64,000 bases of DNA. Origin: a virus. This document shows positions 9,280-18,494 of this stretch, piece by piece. The notes under the pieces are model-generated. The model had not been told where the DNA came from. It worked only from the letters and a program-made list of their open reading frames with translations, and made no database searches. A program made the position numbers and the translations under genes. The stretch spans positions 62,001-126,000 of IMG/VR virus record IMGVR_UViG_3300044712_001937; one strand, 5' to 3'. How positions within the stretch are numbered: the stretch's first letter is position 1; every line of letters begins with the position of its first letter.

Positions 9280-9513
9280 ATGATAATATTATATATAGTC
9301 ATAATAGTATTATTAATTGTAATAATTCTTTTTCTTTCTTTAGCGTTATATCACTTTATAAAAAAAAGTATATATCTATCAAAGAAAGAAAAGGAATATA
9401 TTTTATTTGTAATTGACATATTTAAGGAGTATGGGGATGATTTAGGAATTCAATCTAAAGACCAACATAAAATTTTATGTGATGAACTTGATAAAATAAA
9501 AAATAAATTATGA
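9280..9513 (+). CDS. Small single-pass membrane protein
   Basis: 77 residues. Residues 2-27 are an unbroken Ile/Leu/Val segment, followed by a basic-then-acidic helix. One membrane span with a cytoplasmic tail is likely. No lysis motif can be assigned. The stop overlaps the next start (ATGA). Confidence 0.6.
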   Translation: MIILYIVIIVLLIVIILFLSLALYHFIKKSIYLSKKEKEYILFVIDIFKEYGDDLGIQSKDQHKILCDELDKIKNKL

Positions 9514-9812
9514 GCTGGGGAATTACTTTTAAAACAGAAATTGAACTATTAAGAATGAGTTTTAATAGTATTGAAGAAGTTAAAGATAAAGTTAAAGAAA
9601 ATGATTCTTTAATTAATAGTCTTGAAATAGAAATTAAAATGTTTACATCATCAAATCCAAAAGATATAATTCCTAATGATTGGAATGAACAACCTATTGA
9701 TTGGATTAATAATCAAATTACTGAAAAGTTAAATTTACTACATGAATATATAATTGAGAATTTTAAATTATCCTGTTATATTGAATATTTAGAAGAACAA
9801 ACAATAATTTAA
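9510..9812 (+). CDS. Small helical protein, unknown
   Basis: 100 residues, starting within the stop of the membrane protein gene. Coiled-coil-like heptads in SIEEVKDKVKENDSLINSLEIEIKMF. Common type of phage accessory protein; no function known. Last gene of the early operon before the terminator. Confidence 0.6.
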   Translation: MSWGITFKTEIELLRMSFNSIEEVKDKVKENDSLINSLEIEIKMFTSSNPKDIIPNDWNEQPIDWINNQITEKLNLLHEYIIENFKLSCYIEYLEEQTII

Positions 9813-9836
9813 ATCTATAAGATATTTTAAATAAAA

Positions 9837-9857
9837 AAAGGGAGTTTAACTCCCTTT
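9837..9857. terminator. Intrinsic terminator between convergent genes
   Basis: AAAGGGAG and CTCCCTTT form a hairpin with an A run on its left side; strongest for the minus-strand gene, usable for the plus strand. Confidence 0.75.
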
Positions 9858-10518
9858 ATAATGTAAAAATACTTTGGTCTTTATTCCAATTATCAAAATT
9901 AAACGGGTCAATACCCATTCTTTGTAATGTTTTTGTTGTTAGAACTTTAACTATCCTTGGTTCGATTTGCATATCTTTAATATCATTAAAGAAATAATAA
10001 AGTTTGTCAAGTTTTAAATCTTCAGGGTCTATTCCACGAAAATCCCAACCATTTACTATTTTATTATCTCTTTTTAACACTGCAAAATGTGTATATTTTG
10101 GGTTAACTCCAGTACTTTTTACTTCACTTATAGGTGAATCTATATTTAATTCATTAACAATAAAATTTTGTTGTTCATCACTTAACCACCAATTAATTAA
10201 TTCTTCATTTGAATTAAAATCACCATAATCTAATCCTAAAAAATAATTTTGAAATTTTTTTATTAATTCAGCTTTTTCATTAGGATTTTCATTTCCTTTA
10301 ACAAAATTTAATACAGATTGATACCAATTATATTCTGGAGAATTAATAGAATTAACTAATTTTGCATGACCGGGAAATTTGCTCATTATTATATTAAATG
10401 ATTCACTATTTTGAATTGGTTGTTGTTCTATATAATTTTCATTCAATTTTGATTTAAAATTTTCATTAACTTTTCCCATGACTTCAAAAAGTCTTTGTTT
10501 TGTATTTTGTTTATTCAT
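9856..10518 (-). CDS. Late protein with putative capsid-targeting N-terminus
   Basis: 220 residues. The N-terminus KQRLFEVMGKVNENFKSKLNE is nearly the same as in the proteins at 43262 and 43785 and ends in LNE, a (L/I)xE site of the type cut by T4-like prohead proteases. The remaining 190 residues are soluble with no known motif. A late-type motif precedes it. I infer it is carried into the head and possibly injected; that is inference. Confidence 0.55.
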   Translation of the reverse strand: MNKQNTKQRLFEVMGKVNENFKSKLNENYIEQQPIQNSESFNIIMSKFPGHAKLVNSINSPEYNWYQSVLNFVKGNENPNEKAELIKKFQNYFLGLDYGDFNSNEELINWWLSDEQQNFIVNELNIDSPISEVKSTGVNPKYTHFAVLKRDNKIVNGWDFRGIDPEDLKLDKLYYFFNDIKDMQIEPRIVKVLTTKTLQRMGIDPFNFDNWNKDQSIFTL

Positions 10519-10532
10519 TGATTTAAATTTTA

Positions 10533-10541
10533 TATAAATAC
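10533..10541 (-). promoter_or_regulatory. Late-type promoter motif
   Basis: GTATTTATA on the minus strand, 14 bases before the start at 10518. Confidence 0.6.
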
Positions 10542-10544
10542 TAA

Positions 10545-11096
10545 TTAATTTCCTTTTGTTTCATTTAAAAATGGAACAACATCTTCTTTTACAGGTACTC
10601 CTGTTATTTTTCGCCAGTAAGGTTTAAAACCTCCAATTGATTGTTTTGTTGTATCAGTAATCATATTAGCATTTTCGACTTCATAAAATCTTCTTTTTTC
10701 ACCCGAAAAATTATATTCGATAATATCACCACGATTAATTTCTAAATTTTTTTCTTCTAATTCTTTAAGATAAACTCCAAATGTAATATTTCCAGTATCA
10801 TCACGAGTTATACCACCTCTATTTTCGCCATAGTATAATTGTTTGCTTTCATCAACATTTACCATAACACTAATTTTCACAGGTGGCATAAATTTTTTGT
10901 CTTTAGATTTAGTTTGACCATATAAACTATGGGATTTAGTCTCAATAATATTAATCTTATGTATAGTAACTTCTTGAGCATTATCTGTATCAAGAAAATT
11001 TCTACCATACATTACATCAAGATTAAAAGAATTATCAGTCATAAATAAACCGTATCTATTATCTTCAAGATTTTCAACTTGTTTTTTCTTTCTCAT
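10545..11096 (-). CDS. Neck protein, gp14-like
   Basis: 183 residues. The segment INRGDIIEYNFSGEKRRFYEVENANMI...FKPYWRKITGVPV parallels T4 gp14 ([21 protein letters not shown]...AIRKITAGKF). T4 gp14 joins gp13 to close the head after packaging and to accept the tail. It lies directly downstream of the gp13-like gene on the same strand (2 bases apart), as in T4. Based on recalled motif similarity. Confidence 0.6.
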   Translation of the reverse strand: MRKKKQVENLEDNRYGLFMTDNSFNLDVMYGRNFLDTDNAQEVTIHKINIIETKSHSLYGQTKSKDKKFMPPVKISVMVNVDESKQLYYGENRGGITRDDTGNITFGVYLKELEEKNLEINRGDIIEYNFSGEKRRFYEVENANMITDTTKQSIGGFKPYWRKITGVPVKEDVVPFLNETKGN

Positions 11097-11098
11097 TG

Positions 11099-12217
11099 TT
11101 AAATACTAATTATAGGGAACATTGGTGGTTGATAACCACGTTCTTTATTTACATTTTCAGCAATCTTAGCACGTTCTTCAGTTAAGTTAACCTGACTTAA
11201 TTTAGTTAACTGGTCTAATATAATTTTTTCAGTATCTTCTTTTAATTTAGTTCCTTCTTCAAGTAAATGTCGATAATCCATAGTTAATTGCTTTTCAGCA
11301 ACACCAAGTTCACCAGTATAAAAACCACGAATTCCACCGATTACCATTTTTACTTTCGCAATAAGTAAATTACGTATTTGTTGACGAGCAACATCATTTA
11401 ATTTATCCCATTTCAATATTGTTGTTGGAGGGTCTGAAGGAAGTTTAATGATATCATCATTTTCTTCCATACATTTATCTCTTCCAGTATTATTAGTATC
11501 ATAATACCAATACCATACCTTTCTTCCATTATAATGTTTTCCCCATCCATCATTAATTTCATTTCGACTACCGGGTATAGGATATAAATGCAATAATTTT
11601 TCTCCTGATGCTAATCCAGTTATACGATATGTTAATGTAGATTGCATTACTCTTTGTTTTGTTCCTCTATCTTGTGCAGATAATAGTGCTGAATATGTGG
11701 GTTGAACATATGAAGCTGGACGACCAAGATAAGACCATCCTAACATTCCAGCAGACCAACCAACTGTTGTATATGGGTCAACTAACCCTCCACCTATTTC
11801 TGGTGGAGTTTCCCATAATACTTCATTAACTTCACGATTTGCAGGAATTAAATAATGTTGAGTGTTTGCAGAACATACTATATAATCACGTTTAAGTTCC
11901 CAACCAGTAGCTGCTGGAGCATTTGTGCCTAAACCAACTTGTTTAGAATAAGCATATGTAAAAGATTCCATATATTTATTTGATTTAGTAGTAAATGCAG
12001 ATAAAAAATCAGCGTTTCCACTACTTAAACCTTCTAATCCAATCCATTGTTGTTGAATTAACCAATTATTTATAATTGATGAATAATCTTCAAGTACCAT
12101 TTCATAATACGAATCCATCATTTCATCTTTTAACTCAAAAGGACGTAATGGATAACCTAATTCATGTTTTACATGAAGGTATAATTTATTTCTATCTACT
12201 GTTGTTATTAACGCCAT
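11099..12217 (-). CDS. Neck protein, gp13-like
   Basis: 372 residues from the ATG at 12217; an upstream in-frame TTG exists but ATG is preferred. Helix-rich C-terminus VKMVIGGIRGFYTGELGVAEKQLTMDYRHLLEEG. Position immediately before the gp14-like gene, length and soluble all-alpha/beta composition fit a T4 gp13-type connector/neck protein. The late-type motif at 12243 is shared in the divergent intergenic space with an early promoter on the other strand. Confidence 0.55.
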   Translation of the reverse strand: MALITTVDRNKLYLHVKHELGYPLRPFELKDEMMDSYYEMVLEDYSSIINNWLIQQQWIGLEGLSSGNADFLSAFTTKSNKYMESFTYAYSKQVGLGTNAPAATGWELKRDYIVCSANTQHYLIPANREVNEVLWETPPEIGGGLVDPYTTVGWSAGMLGWSYLGRPASYVQPTYSALLSAQDRGTKQRVMQSTLTYRITGLASGEKLLHLYPIPGSRNEINDGWGKHYNGRKVWYWYYDTNNTGRDKCMEENDDIIKLPSDPPTTILKWDKLNDVARQQIRNLLIAKVKMVIGGIRGFYTGELGVAEKQLTMDYRHLLEEGTKLKEDTEKIILDQLTKLSQVNLTEERAKIAENVNKERGYQPPMFPIISI

Positions 12218-12225
12218 AATTTTAT

Positions 12226-12233
12226 TATATTTG
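12226..12233 (+). promoter_or_regulatory. Host-type -7 box for the helicase operon
   Basis: TATATTTG matches TAnnTTTG; a TTG lies 21 bases upstream. It serves the plus-strand gene at 12268 and overlaps the late control region of the divergent neck genes. Confidence 0.5.
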
Positions 12234-12242
12234 TATTTCAAT

Positions 12243-12251
12243 AATAAATAC
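12243..12251 (-). promoter_or_regulatory. Late-type promoter motif
   Basis: GTATTTATT on the minus strand, 25 bases before the gp13-like start. Confidence 0.5.
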
Positions 12252-12267
12252 TTTAAGATATTATATT

Positions 12268-12729
12268 ATGTCAAAAATTGAATATGAAATAGCTTTAAAT
12301 GAATCAGGAAGACCTTGTATTGAATTAGGTACAGATTATAAAGAAACTGCTGCTGATAAATTTTTTTGTATTGAAATAACGAGATATTTATTACAAGGAA
12401 TGTATAGTCGTAGAAGAGATGATTTAGACCAAAATACTGTAGAACAATTATTAAACTCTATCAATTTTCTTGGTCAAATTAGCGATGAAACCGCAGCATT
12501 AATTTGGAAAGGAATGAGAGAAGTAGGTGATATTGCATTTTTAACTAATAATAACTACCATATAATTGTTGAAACTCTTGAAGATTTAAATAAACTTGAC
12601 CAAAATTTAATTCTTTTTGGTGAAAAAATATTTAAAAGAAAAGAAGGATTAAAAGTGTTAGTTACTAAAGAGATGCAAATATATGAATTAGTTGGTGGTA
12701 TTGAAAATCAAAATTGGAGTAAATTATAA
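12268..12729 (+). CDS. Hypothetical protein, helicase partner by position
   Basis: 153 residues, soluble, with an amphipathic middle (LLNSINFLGQISDETAALIWKGMREVGDIAFLTN). No known motif. Its stop codon overlaps the ATG of the helicase gene, so they are co-translated. May be a replication accessory; function unknown. Confidence 0.55.
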   Translation: MSKIEYEIALNESGRPCIELGTDYKETAADKFFCIEITRYLLQGMYSRRRDDLDQNTVEQLLNSINFLGQISDETAALIWKGMREVGDIAFLTNNNYHIIVETLEDLNKLDQNLILFGEKIFKRKEGLKVLVTKEMQIYELVGGIENQNWSKL

Positions 12730-15227
12730 TGAAACCTACTTCAGAACAAGAACGAATATTTACATTCGTACAAAAACGTCCTGAAAATATTTTAATTAAG
12801 GCATTTGCTGGTTGTGGTAAATGCCTTGGTATCGATACATCTATTTTAATGTATGATGGTACAATAAAAAAAGTTCAAGAAATTAAAATAGGTGATTTTT
12901 TAATGGGCGATGATTCAACTCCAAGAAAAGTATTATCAATTAATTGTGGATATGGTGATTTATTTAACATAATACCTCAAAAGGGTAATTCTTGGATATG
13001 TAATGATATTCATGTAATGTCATTATATCATGAATATAAAAATAAAATAATTGATATTCCTCTTAATGAAATTAATTATCCTAAATATCCTAATGGTAAT
13101 TATAGATATGGACGTATAGTAAGAACTGGTGTAGAATTTAATTCACAAAATATAACAATCGACCCATATTTATTAGGATTATGGTTAGGTGATGGTACTA
13201 AAGAAAAAGGTTCACCTATAATACATGTACATGTAAACGAAAAACCTATTATCAATTATTTGTTAAATATTAAATATGAAAACATTACTCCGAAATTTAA
13301 TAAATATAAAAAAAATTTATATAGTGTTAGTTTAACCACAGAAAATTTTCATGGTCGAACTGTAAATAATATATTAAGAGATGAGTTTAAAAAATGTTTA
13401 AATGTTGATGGTAGTTTTTCAATACCAAAAAATTATTTAATTAATTCAACTGAAAATAGATTAAAATTATTAGCAGGTATTATCGATACTGATGGTCATA
13501 ATCATCATAAATATTTTGAAATTATAACTAAATATAAATCATTTGCAAATGATTTACTATTTCTTTCTCGTAGTTTAGGCTTTGCTGCTTATGTAAGTGA
13601 AAAAATTGGAACAATAAAAAAAATAAATTTTAGTGGCAAATATTGGAGAGTTATAATAAGTGGTTCTTTTGAGAATCTACCTTGTTTGCTTGATAGGAAA
13701 AGATGTAAGCCAAGAATACAAACTAAATCTGTTTTAAGAACTGGATTTAAAAAAGAATATGCTGGAAAGGGAAATTATTTTGGGTTTACTTTAGATGGTA
13801 ATGGAAGATTTTTATTGGAAGATTTTACTATAACCCATAATACTTCAACTATTGTTGAAGCTGTTAAAATGTTACCGAAAGATAAATCTATAATGTTTTT
13901 AGCTTTCAATAAACATATTCAAGAAGAATTAAAAACTAAATTGCCAGAACATGTTCGTTGTTACACTACATATGGATTAGGAAATGCAGCTATTAAAAGA
14001 AAATATGGTGATAAAATTAAATTTGATGAATTTAAAATAGATAAAATCATCAATAAAAAGGTTAAAAATTGGGATTTAGAATCTGAATTTAATGATGAAA
14101 ATGAAATTGCTATATATTTAAACAACATCAAAAAACTTGTTAATCTTTGTAGATTAACTATGACAATTAAACCTGAATATGTACCATATGTTGCAGATAG
14201 ATATGATGTAAATATCAATAAATCAAAAGATATTAAACGTGTACTTAAAGTTTTAGATGAAGCCACTACAGATAGAACATTGTACGATTATACCGATATG
14301 ATATTTTTACCTGCTATTGATAATGGAATATGGATGTTTCCACAGGATTATGTTTTTGTTGATGAAGTTCAAGATTTAAATCGTTGTCAAATAAAAATAA
14401 TTGAAAAAGTTTTAAAAAGAGATAAGACAAGTGGAAAATTTACTGGTAGATTAATTGCTGTTGGTGATTTTTTTCAAGGAATATATGGATTTAATGCTGC
14501 AGATGAAAAATCATTTGAATGGTTTGAAAAATTTGCAAACACTAAAATTTTACCGTTATCAGTTTCATTTAGATGTTCAAAAAACGTTATAATTGAAGCA
14601 CAAAAAATAGTTCCAGATATTAAAGCTTTAGATAATGCACCTGATGGTTTAGTTAGAGAAGGTGATGTTTTAAATGAAGCAGGTGATGGTGATTTTATTA
14701 TTTGTCGCACAACAATGCCATTAGTTAAGTTATTTTTTGAATTCCTTACACAACATAAAAAAGCTATTATTAAAGGTTCTGATATTGGAGTTCATTTAAT
14801 TGAATTAATTGGAAAAATAAATTCATTAGAAAATTTAGTTAATTTTTGGGAACGTGAACTACAAACATATAGAAAAGATTTAAAAGCGGAAGGTATTTTA
14901 AACCCAAATGAGCATTCGGGATATTCAAATCTTCAAGATAAAGTAACCACATTATTATTTTTAGCAAAAATAGCTGATAATGTTGAAGATTTGAAAAATA
15001 AAATAAAATTAATATTTACTGATGAAATTAAAGGTATTGTATTAAGTACTGTACATAAAGTAAAAGGTTTGGAAGCTAATCGTGTGTTTATTGTTCGTCC
15101 AGATTTATTACCAATGGCAAATGTTCAAGGTTGGCAATATATTCAAGAAAAAAATTTACATTATGTTGCTATTACAAGAGCTAAACATGAGTTAATTTAT
15201 GATAGAAATTGGAGTGATGAAAATTAA
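12729..15227 (+). CDS. SF1 (UvrD/Dda-like) DNA helicase with intein
   Basis: 832 residues, of which 340 are an intein. The extein has Walker A AFAGCGK|TST split by the intein, then motif Ia FLAFNKHIQ, Walker B YVFVDEVQDLN, motif III IAVGDFFQGIYGF, motif IV SVSFRCSKN, motif V STVHKVKGLEANRVF and motif VI LHYVAITRAKHE. That is a complete UvrD/PcrA-type 3'-5' or Dda-type helicase of about 490 residues, likely used in DNA replication or recombination. The ATP-binding loop is interrupted, so splicing is required for activity. Confidence 0.92.
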   Translation: MKPTSEQERIFTFVQKRPENILIKAFAGCGKCLGIDTSILMYDGTIKKVQEIKIGDFLMGDDSTPRKVLSINCGYGDLFNIIPQKGNSWICNDIHVMSLYHEYKNKIIDIPLNEINYPKYPNGNYRYGRIVRTGVEFNSQNITIDPYLLGLWLGDGTKEKGSPIIHVHVNEKPIINYLLNIKYENITPKFNKYKKNLYSVSLTTENFHGRTVNNILRDEFKKCLNVDGSFSIPKNYLINSTENRLKLLAGIIDTDGHNHHKYFEIITKYKSFANDLLFLSRSLGFAAYVSEKIGTIKKINFSGKYWRVIISGSFENLPCLLDRKRCKPRIQTKSVLRTGFKKEYAGKGNYFGFTLDGNGRFLLEDFTITHNTSTIVEAVKMLPKDKSIMFLAFNKHIQEELKTKLPEHVRCYTTYGLGNAAIKRKYGDKIKFDEFKIDKIINKKVKNWDLESEFNDENEIAIYLNNIKKLVNLCRLTMTIKPEYVPYVADRYDVNINKSKDIKRVLKVLDEATTDRTLYDYTDMIFLPAIDNGIWMFPQDYVFVDEVQDLNRCQIKIIEKVLKRDKTSGKFTGRLIAVGDFFQGIYGFNAADEKSFEWFEKFANTKILPLSVSFRCSKNVIIEAQKIVPDIKALDNAPDGLVREGDVLNEAGDGDFIICRTTMPLVKLFFEFLTQHKKAIIKGSDIGVHLIELIGKINSLENLVNFWERELQTYRKDLKAEGILNPNEHSGYSNLQDKVTTLLFLAKIADNVEDLKNKIKLIFTDEIKGIVLSTVHKVKGLEANRVFIVRPDLLPMANVQGWQYIQEKNLHYVAITRAKHELIYDRNWSDEN
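12822..13841 (+). other. Intein with LAGLIDADG (DOD) endonuclease
   Basis: 340 residues inserted between Lys31 and the Thr of the Walker A motif. N-terminal splice block CLGIDTSILMYDGTIKKVQEI begins with Cys1; block B has NDIH; the two DOD motifs are LLGLWLGDG and LLAGIIDTDGH; the C-terminal block FLLEDFTITHN ends in His-Asn followed by extein Thr+1. All residues for protein splicing are present, so it looks active. The P-loop is a classic intein site. Confidence 0.93.
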
Positions 15228-15327
15228 ATTGTCATTATTTTGTAAATTTATGTCATTATTTGTAATTTTTTTATAAATTTGCATATTTATATCTTTATAA
15301 TAATAATAATTTAATTAATTTTACACA

Positions 15328-15447
15328 ATGAAAAAACTATTTTTTATTTCGATTATTTTCTGTGCTCTTTTAGCATCATGTACAAGTAATTCTTCATGCA
15401 ACAAAACCACAGACAGTACAGCAGTTGATACAACAGTTGTAAAATAA
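15328..15447 (+). CDS. Very small lipoprotein
   Basis: 39 residues. N-terminus MKKLFFISIIFCALLASC gives a signal peptide with lipobox LASC and Cys18; the mature part is about 22 polar residues rich in Ser and Thr. A strong terminator follows immediately, so it is a self-contained unit. Small lipoproteins of phages can act in entry exclusion or lysis (o-spanin), but the type cannot be told. Confidence 0.65.
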   Translation: MKKLFFISIIFCALLASCTSNSSCNKTTDSTAVDTTVVK

Positions 15448-15454
15448 TTTTGAC

Positions 15455-15482
15455 GTTCCATATCGCTTCGGTGATATGGAAC
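15455..15482 (+). terminator. Hairpin with UUCG loop
   Basis: GTTCCATATCGC and GTGATATGGAAC pair around TTCG, giving a very stable stem followed by an AT-rich stretch. Ends the small lipoprotein transcript. Confidence 0.75.
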
Positions 15483-15501
15483 AATTTATTTTAATTAAAT
15501 T

Positions 15502-15780
15502 ATGAGGTGGATAGTAAGAATAACTAATGAATTAAACAAAAGAATCAATGTTTCCTTTGACCCTTTAAATGAAATCATTTATTTTCGTGGAGAATATAAA
15601 CCTAAAAATGTTGAATGGATTGTATTTAGTGAAATTATAAGTCCAATTAATATCGATTTAGATATTATCGAAACAAAATTATTTGAAGCTTATGAACTTT
15701 TAACAAAAAGAGTTGATATATATTTGAACCTTTCACAAGGTTTTGAATTTATTAAAGAAATTGAAATTAAAAAAGATTAA
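15502..15780 (+). CDS. Hypothetical protein
   Basis: 92 residues, alternating strands and helix, no motif recognised. It overlaps the end of the convergent membrane protein gene by 4 bases. Function unknown. Confidence 0.5.
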   Translation: MRWIVRITNELNKRINVSFDPLNEIIYFRGEYKPKNVEWIVFSEIISPINIDLDIIETKLFEAYELLTKRVDIYLNLSQGFEFIKEIEIKKD

Positions 15781-16172
15781 AGTAATTCAGCTATTAATTT
15801 AATAGAATCACTTTCACTATAAGGATAATAATATTTAGTGTTAATAAATCCAAATGAACCCTTACCAACATTTGAATTATTCACCGGAACGTTTTTTTTT
15901 GACTCATTTAAAACATTTATTGATGTGTTCAAAGACCCAATAGATGTATTTATTTTTCCTAATTCATCATAAAACAATCTATTTTGTTCTTTTTGGTCAT
16001 TATACATTAATTGATAATGTTCTTCCATTTTATCTACTTTAGGAACTACAACTAATTGATAGAACCCATAAAATAAACCCAGCATTGATGTTATTAATAC
16101 AATAAAACTTCTTATTGAAAATATAATCTGAGTATTTGCATCAATTTTTGTATCAGTACCCTTTTTCACCAT
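15777..16172 (-). CDS. Membrane-anchored coiled-coil protein
   Basis: 131 residues. One membrane segment around residues 17-45 (FSIRSFIVLITSMLGLFYGF), then a helical stretch VDKMEEHYQLMYNDQKEQNRLF and a polar tail. Such short anchored coils occur among holins and spanins, and the gene stands beside a secreted protein gene, but there is no decisive lysis signature. Confidence 0.55.
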   Translation of the reverse strand: MVKKGTDTKIDANTQIIFSIRSFIVLITSMLGLFYGFYQLVVVPKVDKMEEHYQLMYNDQKEQNRLFYDELGKINTSIGSLNTSINVLNESKKNVPVNNSNVGKGSFGFINTKYYYPYSESDSIKLIAELL

Positions 16173-16193
16173 CTTAATTTCCTTTTTAATATA

Positions 16194-16655
16194 TTAATTT
16201 TTATTAAAATTAGAACTTTCCCACATAATTTTAATATCAATTCTATTATTATCAGTTTCGTACCAGTAAATCAAAGTATCATCTGTATTAATTAATGCAG
16301 TGAAACCTTTTGGAAATTGTTGAAACGTCATCTCAATGCCATTTATATAAATTTTAGCATTAAATATCCAAGTCTTTACTGATGTGTTATTTAATTTTGA
16401 ACCGCTAATTAAGTATAATTCATACCTATATTTAGGTAATGAAGCAACTGTTTTTCGCTTTTGCTCATAATTAGGACAACTTAAAATCCTTTGTACTGTT
16501 GCAAATGATGATATAGATAACATTTCTGATTTGGAAATTTCATAAGACCAATTACCATAATCAGCATATAATTTTTTTTCTCCATAAGTTTGACCATTAA
16601 TCGAGAAAAATGAAATTATTATTAGTATTCCGGATACTAAAGTTTTCAACTTCAT
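16194..16655 (-). CDS. Secreted protein, unknown
   Basis: 153 residues from ATG at 16655 (a TTG two codons upstream is less likely). N-terminus KLKTLVSGILIIISFFSING is a clear signal peptide with a likely cut after NGQ. The mature protein is beta-rich with no Cys pair motif. Paired with the membrane protein downstream; possibly acting in the periplasm. Confidence 0.6.
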   Translation of the reverse strand: MKLKTLVSGILIIISFFSINGQTYGEKKLYADYGNWSYEISKSEMLSISSFATVQRILSCPNYEQKRKTVASLPKYRYELYLISGSKLNNTSVKTWIFNAKIYINGIEMTFQQFPKGFTALINTDDTLIYWYETDNNRIDIKIMWESSNFNKN

Positions 16656-16740
16656 TTGCAATTTTATTACAGATATAAATACAATAAAATTTTACATTAT
16701 ATTATCAAAAATCATAAAAAATCTCATTTTTATATAAAAA

Positions 16741-16767
16741 AAAAGGGTTGATAATCTCAACCCTTTT
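16741..16767 (-). terminator. Terminator of the capsid operon
   Basis: AAAAGGGTTG and CAACCCTTTT form the stem; read on the minus strand it is followed by a long T run. It ends transcription after the major capsid gene. Confidence 0.85.
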
Positions 16768-16785
16768 ATTCTATTGTATTATAGA

Positions 16786-18468
16786 TTATTGTAAATCACC
16801 AATACCCCAAGTTTGTAAACCATCACATAAGATTTTACCATAATAACGGTTAAGCACCATCTTTTTAGCGTAACGTGTCATGATACCACGAATAGGAGTG
16901 AAATCGAATGGATTGTACATTACAGGAGTTAACTGCATTGGTACATAAGGAGCATAAATATATCCAGTTTCAAGAATTGAAGTACCTTTGTGACCAATTA
17001 ATATTGTATTAGCTGGTGCATATGGGTCTCTGTAAACTTGATAACGACCTGATAAGATACCGATTTTTTCAATACCCATATTATATTTATCTTGTTCAGG
17101 GTCAGCATTACTAACGTGGAAATATTCAAGGTCATCGAATACTGCAGAAACTTCAGGAGAAACTACTACCCAAGAAGCACCACCACGTAATGTTGATTTA
17201 TGAATTTGAGCTGAAATTTGGTTAACTTTAGTGATTAAAGTTTGATTCCAGTCTTTTTGAGTTCCGTAATATGCATTAGTTTGTTTACGTAAACCATTGT
17301 AATCCCAACGAGCAACCCATGCAGCACCTCTACGTAAATCACGAAGAATTTCACGGTCAATTTCTGCAGCCATTTGTTCTGATAATAAAGCAGTTAATTC
17401 AGCTTCAGCATCAATATTATGGAAAGCACTAACGTCTTGAGCTAATTCAGGAGTCCACATAGCACGCATTTTACGTGATTCTACAGATACTGTTACTTGG
17501 TCAAGTACGAATGTAACTTCAGCCATTTTTGAATCTTCTTCCATATCACTATAAGTGTTATATGTTACAGTAAATGAAGGAGTTGTTGCAGCACTCAATG
17601 CTTGATAACCATTTGTACCTGCATATGAAATGTCAGCTACAAGAACAATTTGACCAGCACTATTAACAATTGCTTGTCCGTATTTTTGAACTTTTACATT
17701 AAAAGGAATTGAATTTCCAGCAGTAATAGTTTCAGATGCATAAGGAGCAGGAGCAGTTAAATTAACTGAAGCAGTTATTTTTAATGAAGCTAAGAAAGAT
17801 TCTGTATCCATTGGAACACCAGCAGGACCTATTAATTTTCCTTGGTCAGTTGTTGAAAAACCACCAGCAGTAATAGTAATATACTTATCAGTACCAAGTG
17901 TATAAGAAGCAACACTTGTAGTTGCTGTAATAGTTAATATTTCGCCTCTTGAACGGTCGAATAGTGAAGTACCTTCATCACCATAAGAAGTAGCATAGAA
18001 AGAATCATATAATGATTTAGTTTCAAACTGAGTTCTTTCAATGTTTGCTTTATCTGCAGCATTACCATATGCACCATTAGGTGAAGTATGTTCATTACCT
18101 GAAGTAGTTGTATGAGTATTATCTAATACACGTGTACTTGTTTTAGGGTTGATGTAATATAATTTACCAATAGGTAAATTTAATGCCTGTACAGATACGA
18201 TATCATTAGCTAATAATTTAGCAAATACCCTACGAATAACAGGGAATGCAACTGTTTCAAACTGACCACTTGAAGTAGCATCAGTAGATTCGTTAATCAT
18301 GTATGATAATTGGTTTTCGAATAATTGCGCACAATTTTCTTTAACATTACCATCTAATCCTTCTAACAAACCAATTTTTTCCCAACGGTTTGTAGTAATT
18401 TCTCTTTGTTCACGAAGTTGTTTTAATCCAATATTACCAACTTCAGCACTTTCTGTTAAAAATCCCAT
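16786..18468 (-). CDS. Major capsid protein, gp23-like
   Basis: 560 residues. SRKMRAMWTPELAQDVSAF and IDAEAELTALLSEQMAAEIDREI match, position for position, the T4 gp23 stretch SRQLKAAYSIELAQDLRAVHGMDADAEL. FPVIRRVFAKLLANDIVSVQ equals the conserved VRRAIPNLIAFDICGVQ region. HK97-fold shell subunit. The N-terminus contains LLEG near residue 35, a possible prohead protease (LxE) cut site, as gp23 is trimmed in T4. It follows the scaffold gene as in T4. Confidence 0.92.
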   Translation of the reverse strand: MGFLTESAEVGNIGLKQLREQREITTNRWEKIGLLEGLDGNVKENCAQLFENQLSYMINESTDATSSGQFETVAFPVIRRVFAKLLANDIVSVQALNLPIGKLYYINPKTSTRVLDNTHTTTSGNEHTSPNGAYGNAADKANIERTQFETKSLYDSFYATSYGDEGTSLFDRSRGEILTITATTSVASYTLGTDKYITITAGGFSTTDQGKLIGPAGVPMDTESFLASLKITASVNLTAPAPYASETITAGNSIPFNVKVQKYGQAIVNSAGQIVLVADISYAGTNGYQALSAATTPSFTVTYNTYSDMEEDSKMAEVTFVLDQVTVSVESRKMRAMWTPELAQDVSAFHNIDAEAELTALLSEQMAAEIDREILRDLRRGAAWVARWDYNGLRKQTNAYYGTQKDWNQTLITKVNQISAQIHKSTLRGGASWVVVSPEVSAVFDDLEYFHVSNADPEQDKYNMGIEKIGILSGRYQVYRDPYAPANTILIGHKGTSILETGYIYAPYVPMQLTPVMYNPFDFTPIRGIMTRYAKKMVLNRYYGKILCDGLQTWGIGDLQ

Positions 18469-18494
18469 TTTTAATATTTTTAATTTTTATTTAT

